Shown here one piece after another: positions 1 through 8,357 of a stretch of 64,000 nucleotides of DNA (its first letter is position 1; every line of letters starts with the position of its first letter). The position numbers and the translations under genes are program-made. The stretch comes from Sphingopyxis sp. (lineage in GTDB: Bacteria > Pseudomonadota > Alphaproteobacteria > Sphingomonadales > Sphingomonadaceae), in the NCBI GenBank assembly GCA_016793775.1, contig JAEULK010000089.1, forward strand, positions 62,001 to 126,000. Reading direction: 5' to 3'. The notes beneath the pieces were generated by a model. It was not told where the DNA came from and searched no databases. It saw only the letters and a program-made list of their open reading frames with translations.

Positions 1-24
1 GCTTTCGCTCGCTTGGGGTAGGCT

Positions 25-1101
25 ATGAGTTTCAACAGCTTCGGACGTGTGTTTCGCTTCACGACCTGGGGGGAAAGCCATGGCCCTGCGCTCGGCGCGG
101 TCGTCGATGGTTGCCCGCCGCGGCTGTCGCTGTCCGAGGGCGATATCCAGCCCTTTCTCGACAAGCGCCGTCCCGGCCAGTCGCGCCACACGACGCAGCG
201 GCAGGAACCCGACCAGGTGCGCATCCTGTCGGGTGTTTTCGAGGGCAAGACCACGGGCACGCCGATCAGCCTGATGATCGACAATGTCGACCAGCGATCG
301 AAGGATTATGGCGACATCGCGCAGGCCTATCGCCCCGGCCACGCCGACTACAGCTACGACGCCAAATATGGCATTCGCGATTACCGCGGCGGCGGCCGGT
401 CGAGCGCGCGCGAGACCGCGGCGCGCGTCGCGGCGGGCGGGGTCGCGCGGCTGATCGTTCCCGAGGTGCAGATCCACGCCTGGGTCGCCGAGATCGGCGG
501 CGACGCGATCGATCCCGCGAACTTCGACCTCGAAGAGATCGATCGCAACCCCTTCTTCTGTCCCGATCCCGCCGCAGCGCAGCGCTGGGAAGGGCTGATG
601 GATGCCGCGCGCAAGGCGGGTAGTTCGCTGGGCGCCGTCATCGAATGCGCCGCGAGCGGCGTTCCCGCCGGCTGGGGCGCGCCCATCTATGCCAAGCTCG
701 ACAGCGACCTTGCCGCGGCGATGATGGGCATCAACGCGGTCAAGGGCGTCGAGATCGGCGCCGGTTTCCAGGCGGCGCGGCTGCGCGGCGAGGAAAATGC
801 CGACCCGATGCGCCCCGCGACCGACGGCAGCAACCGCCCCGATTTCCTGTCGAACAACGCCGGCGGCATCGCGGGCGGCATTTCGACCGGCCAGCCGGTG
901 GTGGTGCGCGTCGCGTTCAAGCCCACCAGTTCGATCCTGACCCCGGTGCCGACGATCAACCAGGCGGGCGAAGCCGCCGACATCGTCACCAAGGGCCGCC
1001 ACGACCCCTGTGTCGGCATCCGCGGCGCCCCGGTGGTCGAGGCGATGATGGCGCTCGTCCTCGCCGACCATAAATTGCTCCACCGCGCCCAGAACGGCTG
1101 A
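25..1101 (+). CDS. aroC: Chorismate synthase
   Basis: Cytosolic enzyme that converts 5-enolpyruvylshikimate-3-phosphate to chorismate using reduced FMN, the last common step of aromatic biosynthesis. The 358 aa match the usual family length. Visible signatures are [14 protein letters not shown] near residue 17, [11 protein letters not shown] near residue 50 and [17 protein letters not shown] near residue 125, all typical of AroC. The ATG at 25 follows a purine-rich GGGGTAGG and gives the expected N-terminus [12 protein letters not shown]. The gene downstream is unrelated in function, so this is probably the last gene of a unit that begins outside the window. Confidence 0.97.
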   Translation: MSFNSFGRVFRFTTWGESHGPALGAVVDGCPPRLSLSEGDIQPFLDKRRPGQSRHTTQRQEPDQVRILSGVFEGKTTGTPISLMIDNVDQRSKDYGDIAQAYRPGHADYSYDAKYGIRDYRGGGRSSARETAARVAAGGVARLIVPEVQIHAWVAEIGGDAIDPANFDLEEIDRNPFFCPDPAAAQRWEGLMDAARKAGSSLGAVIECAASGVPAGWGAPIYAKLDSDLAAAMMGINAVKGVEIGAGFQAARLRGEENADPMRPATDGSNRPDFLSNNAGGIAGGISTGQPVVVRVAFKPTSSILTPVPTINQAGEAADIVTKGRHDPCVGIRGAPVVEAMMALVLADHKLLHRAQNG

Positions 1102-1238
1102 GGCGTCGCCGGCCGCAAGGCGCTCGTCTTTTGGTCGACCCGATGGGCATTTGTCGCGCCAGCGATTGCCCGCCGCGCGACACGCTGTTACCCCCGCCCG
1201 CATGGATGTCCGCCGCGGCGGGACAGGGGAGTGATAAT

Positions 1239-2582
1239 ATGGCGCGTCGCCTGACGTTGTATATTCTGATCGGCATGATCCTCGGGGTCATCGTCGGCTA
1301 TGTGGTGCATCTCAAAGTGCCCGCCGACAGCGAGGCTTTCGACTATTGGCTCAAGAGCTTCGCGCTACTGGCCACGATATTCCTCAACCTGATCAAGCTG
1401 GTCGTCGCGCCGCTGATCCTCGGCACGCTCGTCGCGGGAATCGCGCATATGGGCGACAGCTCGGCGCTCGGCCGCATCGGCACGCGCGCGATCACCTGGT
1501 TCATCATCGCCAGCCTGATTTCGATCAGTCTCGGCCTGATCATGGTCAATTTTTTCCAGCCGGGCGCCGGGCTGAATCTGACGATCGGGACCCATTCGAT
1601 CGCCGAGGTGGGCGAGGTCAAGAAACTCGACCTGTTCGAATTCATCGCCCACGTCTTTCCGAAAAATATCTTCCAGGCGATGGCGGAGAACGATGTTCTC
1701 CAGATCCTGGTCTTTTCGCTCTTTGCGGGCGTCGGCCTCACCGCGATCGGCGAAAAGGGCAAGCCGCTGGTGCGCGGGGCAGAGGCGCTCGCCGAACTGA
1801 TGTTGCAGATCACCGGCTATGTGATGCGTCTCGCGCCGCTCGCGGTGTTCGGCGCGCTCGCCGGGGTGGTCGCCAAATATGGCCTCGGCATCCTCGCCGT
1901 CTATGCCGAACTGGTGACCGAATTCTATTTGTCGCTCTTCGTCCTTTGGGCGCTGCTGCTCGGGATCGGGGCGATGTTCCTGCGTCAGCGCATCTTCTCG
2001 CTGATCCGCTACATCCGCGAGCCGATCCTGATCGCCTTCTCGACCGCCTCGTCCGAAGCGGCGATGCCCAAATTGTTCGAACAGCTCGACCGTTTCGGCG
2101 TACCGCGCCGCATCTCGGGCTTCGTGCTGCCGCTGGGCTACAGCTTCAACCTCGACGGGTCGATGATGTACGCCAGCTTCGCGACGATCTTTATCGCGCA
2201 GGCCTATAATATTCCGCTGACGGTCACGGACCAGATCCTGATCCTGCTGACCCTTATGGTCTCGTCGAAAGGCATCGCGGCGGTGCCGCGCGCCAGTCTG
2301 GTGGTCATCACCGCGACGCTCGCGATGTTCGACCTGCCGGTCGAGGGTGTCGCGCTGATCTTCGCGATCGACCAGTTCCTCGACATGGGCCGCACCGCGA
2401 CCAACGTCGTTGGCAATGCCGTGGCGACCTCGGTCATCACCAAATGGGAGGGCATGCTGGAAGAGTCCGAGCCCGCCGATCTGGAAAAGCCCCACGCGCC
2501 GTCGCACACGTCGCATGGCGGCGCGCGCGGACTCGATCTCGCCGAGGATATGGTCAGCGACGAACGCGGCGAGAAAGGCTGA
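1239..2582 (+). CDS. Dicarboxylate/amino acid:cation symporter (DAACS family)
   Basis: Inner-membrane secondary transporter of the GltP/DctA family, taking up dicarboxylates or acidic amino acids with H+ or Na+. It has 447 aa with about eight hydrophobic segments. The serine-rich re-entrant motif TASSEAAMPKLFEQL lies near residue 270 and the substrate/cation motif NLDGSMMYASFATIFIAQ near residue 305. The frame is open from 1131, but the ATG at 1239 follows AGGGGA and begins directly with MARRLTLYILIGMILG, so I chose it. The C-terminal tail of about 40 residues is acidic and His-rich. The substrate cannot be read from sequence. Confidence 0.92.
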   Translation: MARRLTLYILIGMILGVIVGYVVHLKVPADSEAFDYWLKSFALLATIFLNLIKLVVAPLILGTLVAGIAHMGDSSALGRIGTRAITWFIIASLISISLGLIMVNFFQPGAGLNLTIGTHSIAEVGEVKKLDLFEFIAHVFPKNIFQAMAENDVLQILVFSLFAGVGLTAIGEKGKPLVRGAEALAELMLQITGYVMRLAPLAVFGALAGVVAKYGLGILAVYAELVTEFYLSLFVLWALLLGIGAMFLRQRIFSLIRYIREPILIAFSTASSEAAMPKLFEQLDRFGVPRRISGFVLPLGYSFNLDGSMMYASFATIFIAQAYNIPLTVTDQILILLTLMVSSKGIAAVPRASLVVITATLAMFDLPVEGVALIFAIDQFLDMGRTATNVVGNAVATSVITKWEGMLEESEPADLEKPHAPSHTSHGGARGLDLAEDMVSDERGEKG

Positions 2583-2609
2583 CCGCTCCGCCGCATCGCG
2601 GCGGGGCGG
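2583..2609. terminator. GC-rich stem-loop between convergent genes
   Basis: A 12-bp inverted repeat with a 3-nt ATC loop and one G-T mismatch lies directly after the symporter stop and before the 3' end of the opposing lipoprotein gene. It probably serves both directions. No long T tract follows, so intrinsic termination is only inferred. Confidence 0.45.
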
Positions 2610-2618
2610 CAACCAGAT

Positions 2619-3647
2619 TCAATTTTCGCGGACGCGGCCCCGCTGGTCGCCGGGACCCCGCGCGGGCGGGGCGCTCCGTGTCGGCGGCGGCGGAGCGCTG
2701 CGCGTTGCCGGCGGCGGAGCCGGACGCGCGGGCGGGGCCGCTCGCGACGGCGCGGGGCGGGGCGCAGCGCCGGCGGCGCCGTTGCCGCCATAGCCGCCGC
2801 CAGGACGCGGGCGCGGCGCCTCCGCCGATCCACCGCCCGGATTGCCGCCCTGCCATTGCTGGCGCGGTCGGCTCATGCCGCTGTTGCCGTCCTGTCGCGG
2901 CGGGCGCCCGGCGCCCGGTATGCGATCGGGGCGGTTGGGCCGGACCGGCGTCGTGGCAGTCGGCGGAAGCGGGTTGGTGCCGTTGCCTGCACCGGGACGC
3001 GGCGGCCGCGTTCCGCGCGGTCCGTCGTTGTTCCCACCGGGGCGCGTCCAGCCGCCCGGACGGCCGTCGCCGCGGCCGGGGTCGACCGGCGTGGCGCCGG
3101 TCGGCAGCGGATTGCCGCTACCCGCGCCGTGGCGCGGCGGGCGGGTGCCGCGCGGCCCGTCATTGTCGCGATCGTGCCCGTCCCAGCCGCCGGGGCGTCC
3201 GCCCGGCCTGCCGTCGCCGCGACCGCCGCCCCCATTGCCGTTCCAATGCCCGTCGCCGCGCCCGCCATGATGTTTCCACCAGGCGCGCCGTCCGCCCCAA
3301 TAGTTCAGATATTGGCCGCGCAGCGGATAGCGGTTGTTATAGCTGTCGAAGAGCCACAAGCCCGAGCCGGGGTAATAATAATTGTCGTACCAGCCGCCGC
3401 CGAAACCGATGTTCACGAAGCCGGCGCCATAGTCGCCGCCGTCGTAGCAGTCATAGCCATAGCCGTCGTCATAGGCGTAGGGGTCATAGTCGTAATAGGC
3501 GTCGCCGTAGCGCGAGACGCAGTCGTTGCCGGCGTAGCCGCCGCCCGATCCATAGCCGTTGACGTCGCCATAATAACAGCCGCCAAGGCTGGCCGTCGCG
3601 AGGGCGCCGAGCGCGATGCCGAGCGGACGGCGAAGGAAATTTGCCAT
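2619..3647 (-). CDS. Gly/Tyr/Pro-rich low-complexity lipoprotein
   Basis: No functional family recognised. The 342-aa product has a lipoprotein signal (MANFLRRPLGIALGALATASLGGC, lipobox LGGC, Cys24). A Tyr/Asp/Gly-rich stretch follows (about 25-95), then a Trp/Tyr/Arg segment (95-130) and a long disordered Gly/Pro/Arg tail. The tail contains a degenerate repeat of about 30 residues built on NDGPRGTRPPR and NPLP, present twice, and several GDGRPGG blocks. It is probably an exported envelope lipoprotein that may bind anionic polymers, but that role is speculative. It converges with the symporter and is divergent from the P450. Confidence 0.75.
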   Translation of the reverse strand: MANFLRRPLGIALGALATASLGGCYYGDVNGYGSGGGYAGNDCVSRYGDAYYDYDPYAYDDGYGYDCYDGGDYGAGFVNIGFGGGWYDNYYYPGSGLWLFDSYNNRYPLRGQYLNYWGGRRAWWKHHGGRGDGHWNGNGGGGRGDGRPGGRPGGWDGHDRDNDGPRGTRPPRHGAGSGNPLPTGATPVDPGRGDGRPGGWTRPGGNNDGPRGTRPPRPGAGNGTNPLPPTATTPVRPNRPDRIPGAGRPPRQDGNSGMSRPRQQWQGGNPGGGSAEAPRPRPGGGYGGNGAAGAAPRPAPSRAAPPARPAPPPATRSAPPPPTRSAPPARGPGDQRGRVREN

Positions 3648-3755
3648 GCTTTTATCCTTGGTTACAGCCCGAACGGACGAGCCGACATCATGGATGCGAA
3701 TCTGCGCGAGTCGAGTTGAATTTGCGGTGAATGGAGTCGGGGTGTCGACAAGACG

Positions 3756-3777
3756 TTACTTGCACCGATGTCAGTAG
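3756..3777. promoter_or_regulatory. Imperfect inverted repeat, possible TetR-type operator
   Basis: A 22-bp sequence with half-sites TTACTTGCACC and (reverse complement) CTACTGACATC, matching at 7 of 11 positions, lies 50 bp before the P450 start in the divergent spacer. Spacing and style resemble TetR/AcrR operators, but no tetR gene is nearby, so this is tentative. Confidence 0.3.
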
Positions 3778-3826
3778 TGCGATACCCGAGGCATCCGCTA
3801 CCAATTGGACGAGGAACTCTCTCCCC

Positions 3827-5221
3827 ATGAATGCCCCCGCCAAATTCACCTGGTCCGAAGCGCGCTTCGGACCCGACACCGCGCATTGGCTGCCGCGGAA
3901 CGACGAACGGTTGCTCGACCATATTCCGGGCGAGGACGGCAAGCCGCTGGTCGGCACGACGCTCGATCAGTTGAAGGACCCGATGGGCTTCTCGCGGCGC
4001 ATGGTCGCCAAATATGGCAAGGTCTATCGCACCAAGAGCTTCGGCGGGCGCAGCGTCGCGATCCACGGGCCCGAGGCGAACGAACTGGTGATGTTCGATC
4101 GCGACAAGAATTTCTCGTCCGAACAGGGCTGGGGGCCGGTGCTCAACCTGCTGTTCCCGCGCGGGCTGATGCTGATGGATTTCGAAAAGCATCGCGCCGA
4201 CCGCAAGACGCTGTCGGTGGCGTTCAAGCCCGAACCGATGCGCCTCTACGCTGACAGCCTCAACGCCGGGATCAGGGAGCGCGTCGCCAGCTGGAGCGGG
4301 CAGAACTTCAAATTCTATCCCGCGATCAAGCAGCTGACGCTCGACCTTGCGGCGACCAGCTTTCTCGGCATCCCTTGGGGTCCCGAGGCGGAGAAGATCA
4401 ACAAGAGCTTCGTCGATATGGTGCAGGCGTCGATCGGGATCGTACGCCGCCCGCTGCCCTTCACCGCGATGGGGCGCGGCGTCGCGGGGCGCAAATATCT
4501 GGTCGATTATTTCGGGCGGATGGTGCCCGAGCGCCGCGCGTCGACGGGCGAAGACATGTTCACGCAAATCTGTCAGGCGCGTGACGAAAATGGCGACTAT
4601 CTCAGCGTCGAGGCGATCGTCGATCATATGAATTTCCTGATGATGGCGGCGCACGACACCATCACCAGTTCCATCAGTTCGCTCGTCTGGCTGCTCGCGA
4701 AACACCCCGAATGGCAGGACAGGCTGCGCGAAGAAATGCTGAGCGTTGCGCCGGCGGGCGAGGGGGTCGGGCATAATGCGCTGAACGAGCTCGAACTCAC
4801 CGAATGGGCGTTCAAGGAAGCGCTGCGGATGATTCCGCCGGTGCCGAGCATCCCGCGACGGGCGCTGCGCGATTTCGACTATGGCGGCTATACCATTCCC
4901 GCGGGCACCAGCGTCGGGGTCAATCCCGGCTTCACGCATATGATGGCCGACTATTGGCCCGAACCCGAAAAATTCGACCCGATGCGCTTTTCGCCCGAGG
5001 GCGCGAAGGGGCGGCACAAATATGCCTGGGTGCCGTTCGGCGGCGGCGCGCATATGTGCCTGGGGCTGCACTTCGCATATATGCAGGCCAAGATCTTCTT
5101 CCACCATGTGATCACCACCCACCGCATCACGGTGGCCGAGGGCTATGATCCCGATTGGTATATGTGGCCGATTCCGCGCCCGAAGGACGGGTTGATGGTG
5201 ACCTTTACGCCGCTGGCGTGA
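3827..5221 (+). CDS. Cytochrome P450
   Basis: Heme-thiolate monooxygenase of 464 aa, soluble (no N-terminal anchor), as usual for bacterial P450s. Visible motifs: I-helix MAAHDTITSS, where acid and Thr activate oxygen; ExxR in KEALRMIPP; and the heme loop FGGGAHMCLGLHFA with the axial Cys at about residue 411. The ATG at 3827 follows GAGGAA at good spacing; the same frame is open 96 bp further upstream but that extension has no P450 character. No ferredoxin or reductase is adjacent, so redox partners must lie elsewhere. The substrate is unknown; a lipid or terpenoid would be a guess. Confidence 0.93.
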   Translation: MNAPAKFTWSEARFGPDTAHWLPRNDERLLDHIPGEDGKPLVGTTLDQLKDPMGFSRRMVAKYGKVYRTKSFGGRSVAIHGPEANELVMFDRDKNFSSEQGWGPVLNLLFPRGLMLMDFEKHRADRKTLSVAFKPEPMRLYADSLNAGIRERVASWSGQNFKFYPAIKQLTLDLAATSFLGIPWGPEAEKINKSFVDMVQASIGIVRRPLPFTAMGRGVAGRKYLVDYFGRMVPERRASTGEDMFTQICQARDENGDYLSVEAIVDHMNFLMMAAHDTITSSISSLVWLLAKHPEWQDRLREEMLSVAPAGEGVGHNALNELELTEWAFKEALRMIPPVPSIPRRALRDFDYGGYTIPAGTSVGVNPGFTHMMADYWPEPEKFDPMRFSPEGAKGRHKYAWVPFGGGAHMCLGLHFAYMQAKIFFHHVITTHRITVAEGYDPDWYMWPIPRPKDGLMVTFTPLA

Positions 5222-5368
5222 GACCGCAGCCCGCGGTTGCGCGACAGCTTGGTCTTGCGTTTCTGTGAACGTTAACATATTGCGCATTGCTATTCCGGTT
5301 GCGCGGCATGAGCGCACGGTCGACTACGACGAATGATCGGCGACGACCGATCGCGGGGAGGAAAAGCG

Positions 5369-6763
5369 ATGGGCGATATGGTTGGCGAACTGCTGCGGGC
5401 GATAGGCGATGTCATGGGCGCGCATGGACCCGCGATCAGCAGCGCGAAAAGCTATGCCCCCGCCGATTACAGCATCCATTTCTTCCTCCAGATCGCGGTC
5501 ATCCTGCTGGTCTGCCGCGCAGTCGGCTGGCTGGCGCATCGTTTCTTGGGGCAGCCGCAGGTTGTGGGCGAGATGATCGCGGGCGTTGTGCTCGGCCCGT
5601 CGCTGTTCGGTCTGTTCTTTCCCGAATGGCAGGCGGTGCTGTTTCCCAAGGAAACTCGCAATGTCCTGTATGTCGGCGCGCAATTCGGCGTCGGGTTGTA
5701 CATGTTCCTCGTCGGGACGACGCTGCGGCTCGACCATTTCCAGTCCAAGGCAAAAAGCGCGGCAGGCGTATCGGCGGCCGGCATCGCCGCGCCCTTTCTG
5801 TTCGCGGCGCTGATTACGCCCTTCCTCATCGATATTCCGGGCCTGTTCGCCGACGGGCTGGGGCAGGGCAGCGCGACCCTGTTCCTGGGGGCGTGCATCG
5901 CGCTCACCGCCTTTCCCATGCTGGCACGGATCATCAACGAGCGGGGCCTCGCGAACACGTCGCTCGGCACGCTGTCGCTGACCGCGGGGGCCTTCGACGA
6001 CGCGGTGTCGTGGTGCGTGCTGGCGATCGTGCTGGCGACCTTCGGCGGCGGCCCCGGTATCGCGCTGCTCGCCATCGGCGGCGGCCTGAGCTTCGCTCTG
6101 TTCATGCTGCTCGTCGGGCGCAGGCTGCTCGTGCCGCTAGGCGAAGCGGTCGCGGCGCGGGGCGAGATGACGCATGGCGTGCTCGCCGTCGTGCTGATGC
6201 TCTATGCCATGGCCGCCTTCTTCATGGACGCGGTCGGCATCCATGCGGTGTTCGGCGGTTTCCTGCTCGGCGTCTGCATGCCGCGCGGGCTGCTCACCGA
6301 AGAGATCAAGCGCAAGATCGAACCGCTGACGGTCGTCCTGCTGCTGCCGATGTTCTTTACCTACTCGGGCCTCAACACCCAGCTGACCACGGTGAACAGC
6401 CTGTCGCTGCTCGCCGTCGCGCTGGGCATATTGCTGGTGTCGATCGCCGCGAAGTTCGGCGCCTGCTGGCTCGCGGCGCGGCTCGCGGGCGAGGATAATC
6501 GCACCGCGATGGGCATCGGCGCGCTGATGAACGCGCGCGGGCTGATGGAACTGATCATCATCAATATCGGCCTGCAAAAGGGAATCATCGGTCCGACCTT
6601 GTTCGCGATCATGGTACTGATGGCCATTGTCACGACCGTCATGGCTGGACCGTTGTTCGAGTTCGTCTACGGCCGCCGCGCCCGCGAAGCCGGCGAATTG
6701 GGGCGGTTGGGAACCGAAGGGCCGGATGAAGACGCGCCGCCGCGCGAACCCGTCCGCACCTGA
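5369..6763 (+). CDS. Cation:proton antiporter (CPA2, KefB-like membrane domain)
   Basis: Polytopic inner-membrane Na+/H+ or K+/H+ exchanger of 464 aa with about 12-13 hydrophobic segments. Typical features are the early VVGEMIAGVVLGPSLFG segment and the later TAGAFDDAVSW segment, whose Asp pair is expected in ion binding. There is no C-terminal RCK/TrkA-N nucleotide-binding domain, only a short charged tail. The ATG at 5369 follows GGGGAGGAA, a strong ribosome site. The next gene starts about 50 bp downstream and may be co-transcribed. Confidence 0.9.
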   Translation: MGDMVGELLRAIGDVMGAHGPAISSAKSYAPADYSIHFFLQIAVILLVCRAVGWLAHRFLGQPQVVGEMIAGVVLGPSLFGLFFPEWQAVLFPKETRNVLYVGAQFGVGLYMFLVGTTLRLDHFQSKAKSAAGVSAAGIAAPFLFAALITPFLIDIPGLFADGLGQGSATLFLGACIALTAFPMLARIINERGLANTSLGTLSLTAGAFDDAVSWCVLAIVLATFGGGPGIALLAIGGGLSFALFMLLVGRRLLVPLGEAVAARGEMTHGVLAVVLMLYAMAAFFMDAVGIHAVFGGFLLGVCMPRGLLTEEIKRKIEPLTVVLLLPMFFTYSGLNTQLTTVNSLSLLAVALGILLVSIAAKFGACWLAARLAGEDNRTAMGIGALMNARGLMELIIINIGLQKGIIGPTLFAIMVLMAIVTTVMAGPLFEFVYGRRAREAGELGRLGTEGPDEDAPPREPVRT

Positions 6764-6812
6764 TTCACCGGCGGCGCTTGCGCAGGCGTGCCACCCATCC
6801 CATTGTGACCGG

Positions 6813-7529
6813 GTGAAGAGTGTTCGCCCCTATCTCATCTGGTTCGCTGTCGCCGTCCTGCTCGCGCTCGCCGCCGTCTATACGATGCAGTGGTTGCGTA
6901 AGCATCCCGAGCATAATCCGGCCGCGCGCTTCGAGCTGGCGCAGCCGCAGGGCTGGGCGACGCAGCGCAAGCTGATGGGGCTGGCGGGCGATGCCGACGC
7001 CTGCTTCGCCGCGTTCGATCGCGCCGGTGCCGGATATCTGCGGCGACCGCCGATCGGTCAGGGCGGCTGCCGCGCCGATCAGCGCATGATCCTGACCGGT
7101 AACAAGCTGGTCCCGACGATGGCGCCCGCCGAGGTCGCACCGAGCTGTGCGGTGACCGCGGCGATGGTGCTGTGGCATCGCGACGTCGTCGCGCCGCTGA
7201 CACGCAAATATTTCGGACAAAGGGTCGCGCGGATCGAAAATCTGGGCAGTTACAATTGTCGCAACATTCGCGGCGGGACGCGGCTCAGCCAACATTCGAC
7301 CGCCAATGCGATCGACGTGTCGGCGTTCGTGCTGGCCGATGGCACGCGAGTCTCGGTGGTCGGCGACTGGTCGGGCGGCGGCGCCAAGGCGGCGTTCCTG
7401 CGCGAGGTTCGCGACGGCGCCTGCGACCTGTTCAGCACGACCTTATCGCCCGACTTCAACGCCGCCCATGCCGATCATTTCCACCTCGACCTGACGGCGC
7501 GCAAGAGCGGCTGGACAACCTGTCGCTGA
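6813..7529 (+). CDS. Extensin-like family protein, membrane-anchored
   Basis: A 238-aa protein beginning with a signal anchor (YLIWFAVAVLLALAAVYTMQWL), followed by an extensin-like C-terminal domain. Conserved features of that family are the paired Cys residues, SCAVTAAMVLWHRDVV, NYNCRNI-type SYNCRNIRGG, LSQHSTANAIDVSAFVLADG and the closing HADHFHLDL. The HxxxNAIDV and HxDHFHLD elements resemble D-Ala-D-Ala peptidase-type metal sites, so a cell-wall role in the periplasm is plausible but unproven. The start is uncertain: GTG at 6813 places the membrane segment at the N-terminus; an ATG at 6726 in the same frame would overlap the antiporter gene. Confidence 0.8.
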   Translation: MKSVRPYLIWFAVAVLLALAAVYTMQWLRKHPEHNPAARFELAQPQGWATQRKLMGLAGDADACFAAFDRAGAGYLRRPPIGQGGCRADQRMILTGNKLVPTMAPAEVAPSCAVTAAMVLWHRDVVAPLTRKYFGQRVARIENLGSYNCRNIRGGTRLSQHSTANAIDVSAFVLADGTRVSVVGDWSGGGAKAAFLREVRDGACDLFSTTLSPDFNAAHADHFHLDLTARKSGWTTCR

Positions 7530-7530
7530 G

Positions 7531-7887
7531 TTAGACGGTGAAACTTTCGCCGCAGCCGCAGGCGCCCTTTGCGTTGGGGTTCTCGAACACGAAGCCCGCG
7601 GCGAAATCATCCTCGACCCAGTCCATCACGCTGCCGATCAGGTACAGCACCGAGGCGCCGTCGATGTAGAAAATGCCGCCGGGGGTCTCGATCTTCTCGT
7701 CGAACCTGACTTCCTCGGTGACATAGTCGACCGAATAAGCGAGGCCCGAACAGCCGCGGCGTGGGGTCGACAGCTTGACGCCGATCGCACCCTCGGGCGC
7801 GTTCGCCATCAGCGCCGCGACGCGCGCCTCGGCATTGGGGGTTAGCGTGACCGCGGCGGGGCGGGTGCGGGTTTTCACGTCGGTCAT
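7531..7887 (-). CDS. sufA: Fe-S cluster carrier, HesB/IscA/SufA family
   Basis: A-type Fe-S carrier of 118 aa that receives clusters from SufBCD and passes them to apo-proteins. The three conserved cysteines are present: RRGCSGLAY, then GACGCGESF at the C-terminus. The start ATG at 7887 overlaps the upstream stop by one base (TGATG), and the product begins MTDVKTRTRP. The frame stays open 54 bp further upstream, but that would run into the preceding gene. This is the last gene of the suf operon, and it ends one base from the stop of the convergent extensin-like gene. Confidence 0.9.
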   Translation of the reverse strand: MTDVKTRTRPAAVTLTPNAEARVAALMANAPEGAIGVKLSTPRRGCSGLAYSVDYVTEEVRFDEKIETPGGIFYIDGASVLYLIGSVMDWVEDDFAAGFVFENPNAKGACGCGESFTV

Positions 7888-8357
7888 CACAACATTCCCA
7901 GCTCGAGGCGTGCTTCGTCGCTCATATTCTCGGGACTCCACGGCGGATCCCAGACGAGGTTGACCTCGGCATCGCCGACGCCCGGAACCGCACCGACGCG
8001 CAGCTCGACTTCGGCGGGCATCGACTCGGCGACCGGGCAGTGCGGGGTGGTCAGCGTCATCGTGACGACGACATGCCCCTCGTCGATCTCGACATTGTAG
8101 ATCAGGCCGAGATCGTAGATGTTGACCGGGATTTCGGGGTCGAAAATGTCCTTGAGCGCATTGATAACGGCCTCATACAGGTCGCCGCCGACCGCGCCTG
8201 GCGCGACCTCGGCGGGTTTCGCGGCAAGGAAGCCTTCCAGATAGTCGCGCTTGCGCTCCAGTTTTTCGGGTGCCGTTTCGACATCCTCGACGCGCGCCTT
8301 CGGCGGCGCCTCGACGCTCGTCACTTCTTCCACCTTGATCATCCGATCCTCGCTCAT
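7887..8357 (-). CDS. sufT: SUF-system DUF59/MIP18-family assembly protein
   Basis: A 156-aa Fe-S assembly factor of the MIP18/DUF59 (PaaD-like) family, standard in alphaproteobacterial suf operons and thought to help mature Fe-S proteins. The first 60 or so residues are charged and variable. The DUF59 core follows with DPEIPVNIYDLGLIY and the conserved Cys motif LTTPHCPVAESMP, then WDPPWSPENMSDEARLELGML. The start overlaps the sufS stop by 4 bp, and the stop overlaps the sufA start by 1 bp, so translational coupling is likely. Confidence 0.88.
   Translation of the reverse strand: MSEDRMIKVEEVTSVEAPPKARVEDVETAPEKLERKRDYLEGFLAAKPAEVAPGAVGGDLYEAVINALKDIFDPEIPVNIYDLGLIYNVEIDEGHVVVTMTLTTPHCPVAESMPAEVELRVGAVPGVGDAEVNLVWDPPWSPENMSDEARLELGML

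Noticed and set aside
1..24. Possible 3' end of an upstream gene (reads AFARLG-stop)
   Set aside because: Only seven codons are visible, too few to support a gene.
3756..3830. tRNA-like stretch on the minus strand (CCAATTGGTAGC, then GTGCAAGTA)
   Set aside because: The D-loop-like sequence is suggestive, but acceptor and T stems do not pair and no anticodon arm can be formed.
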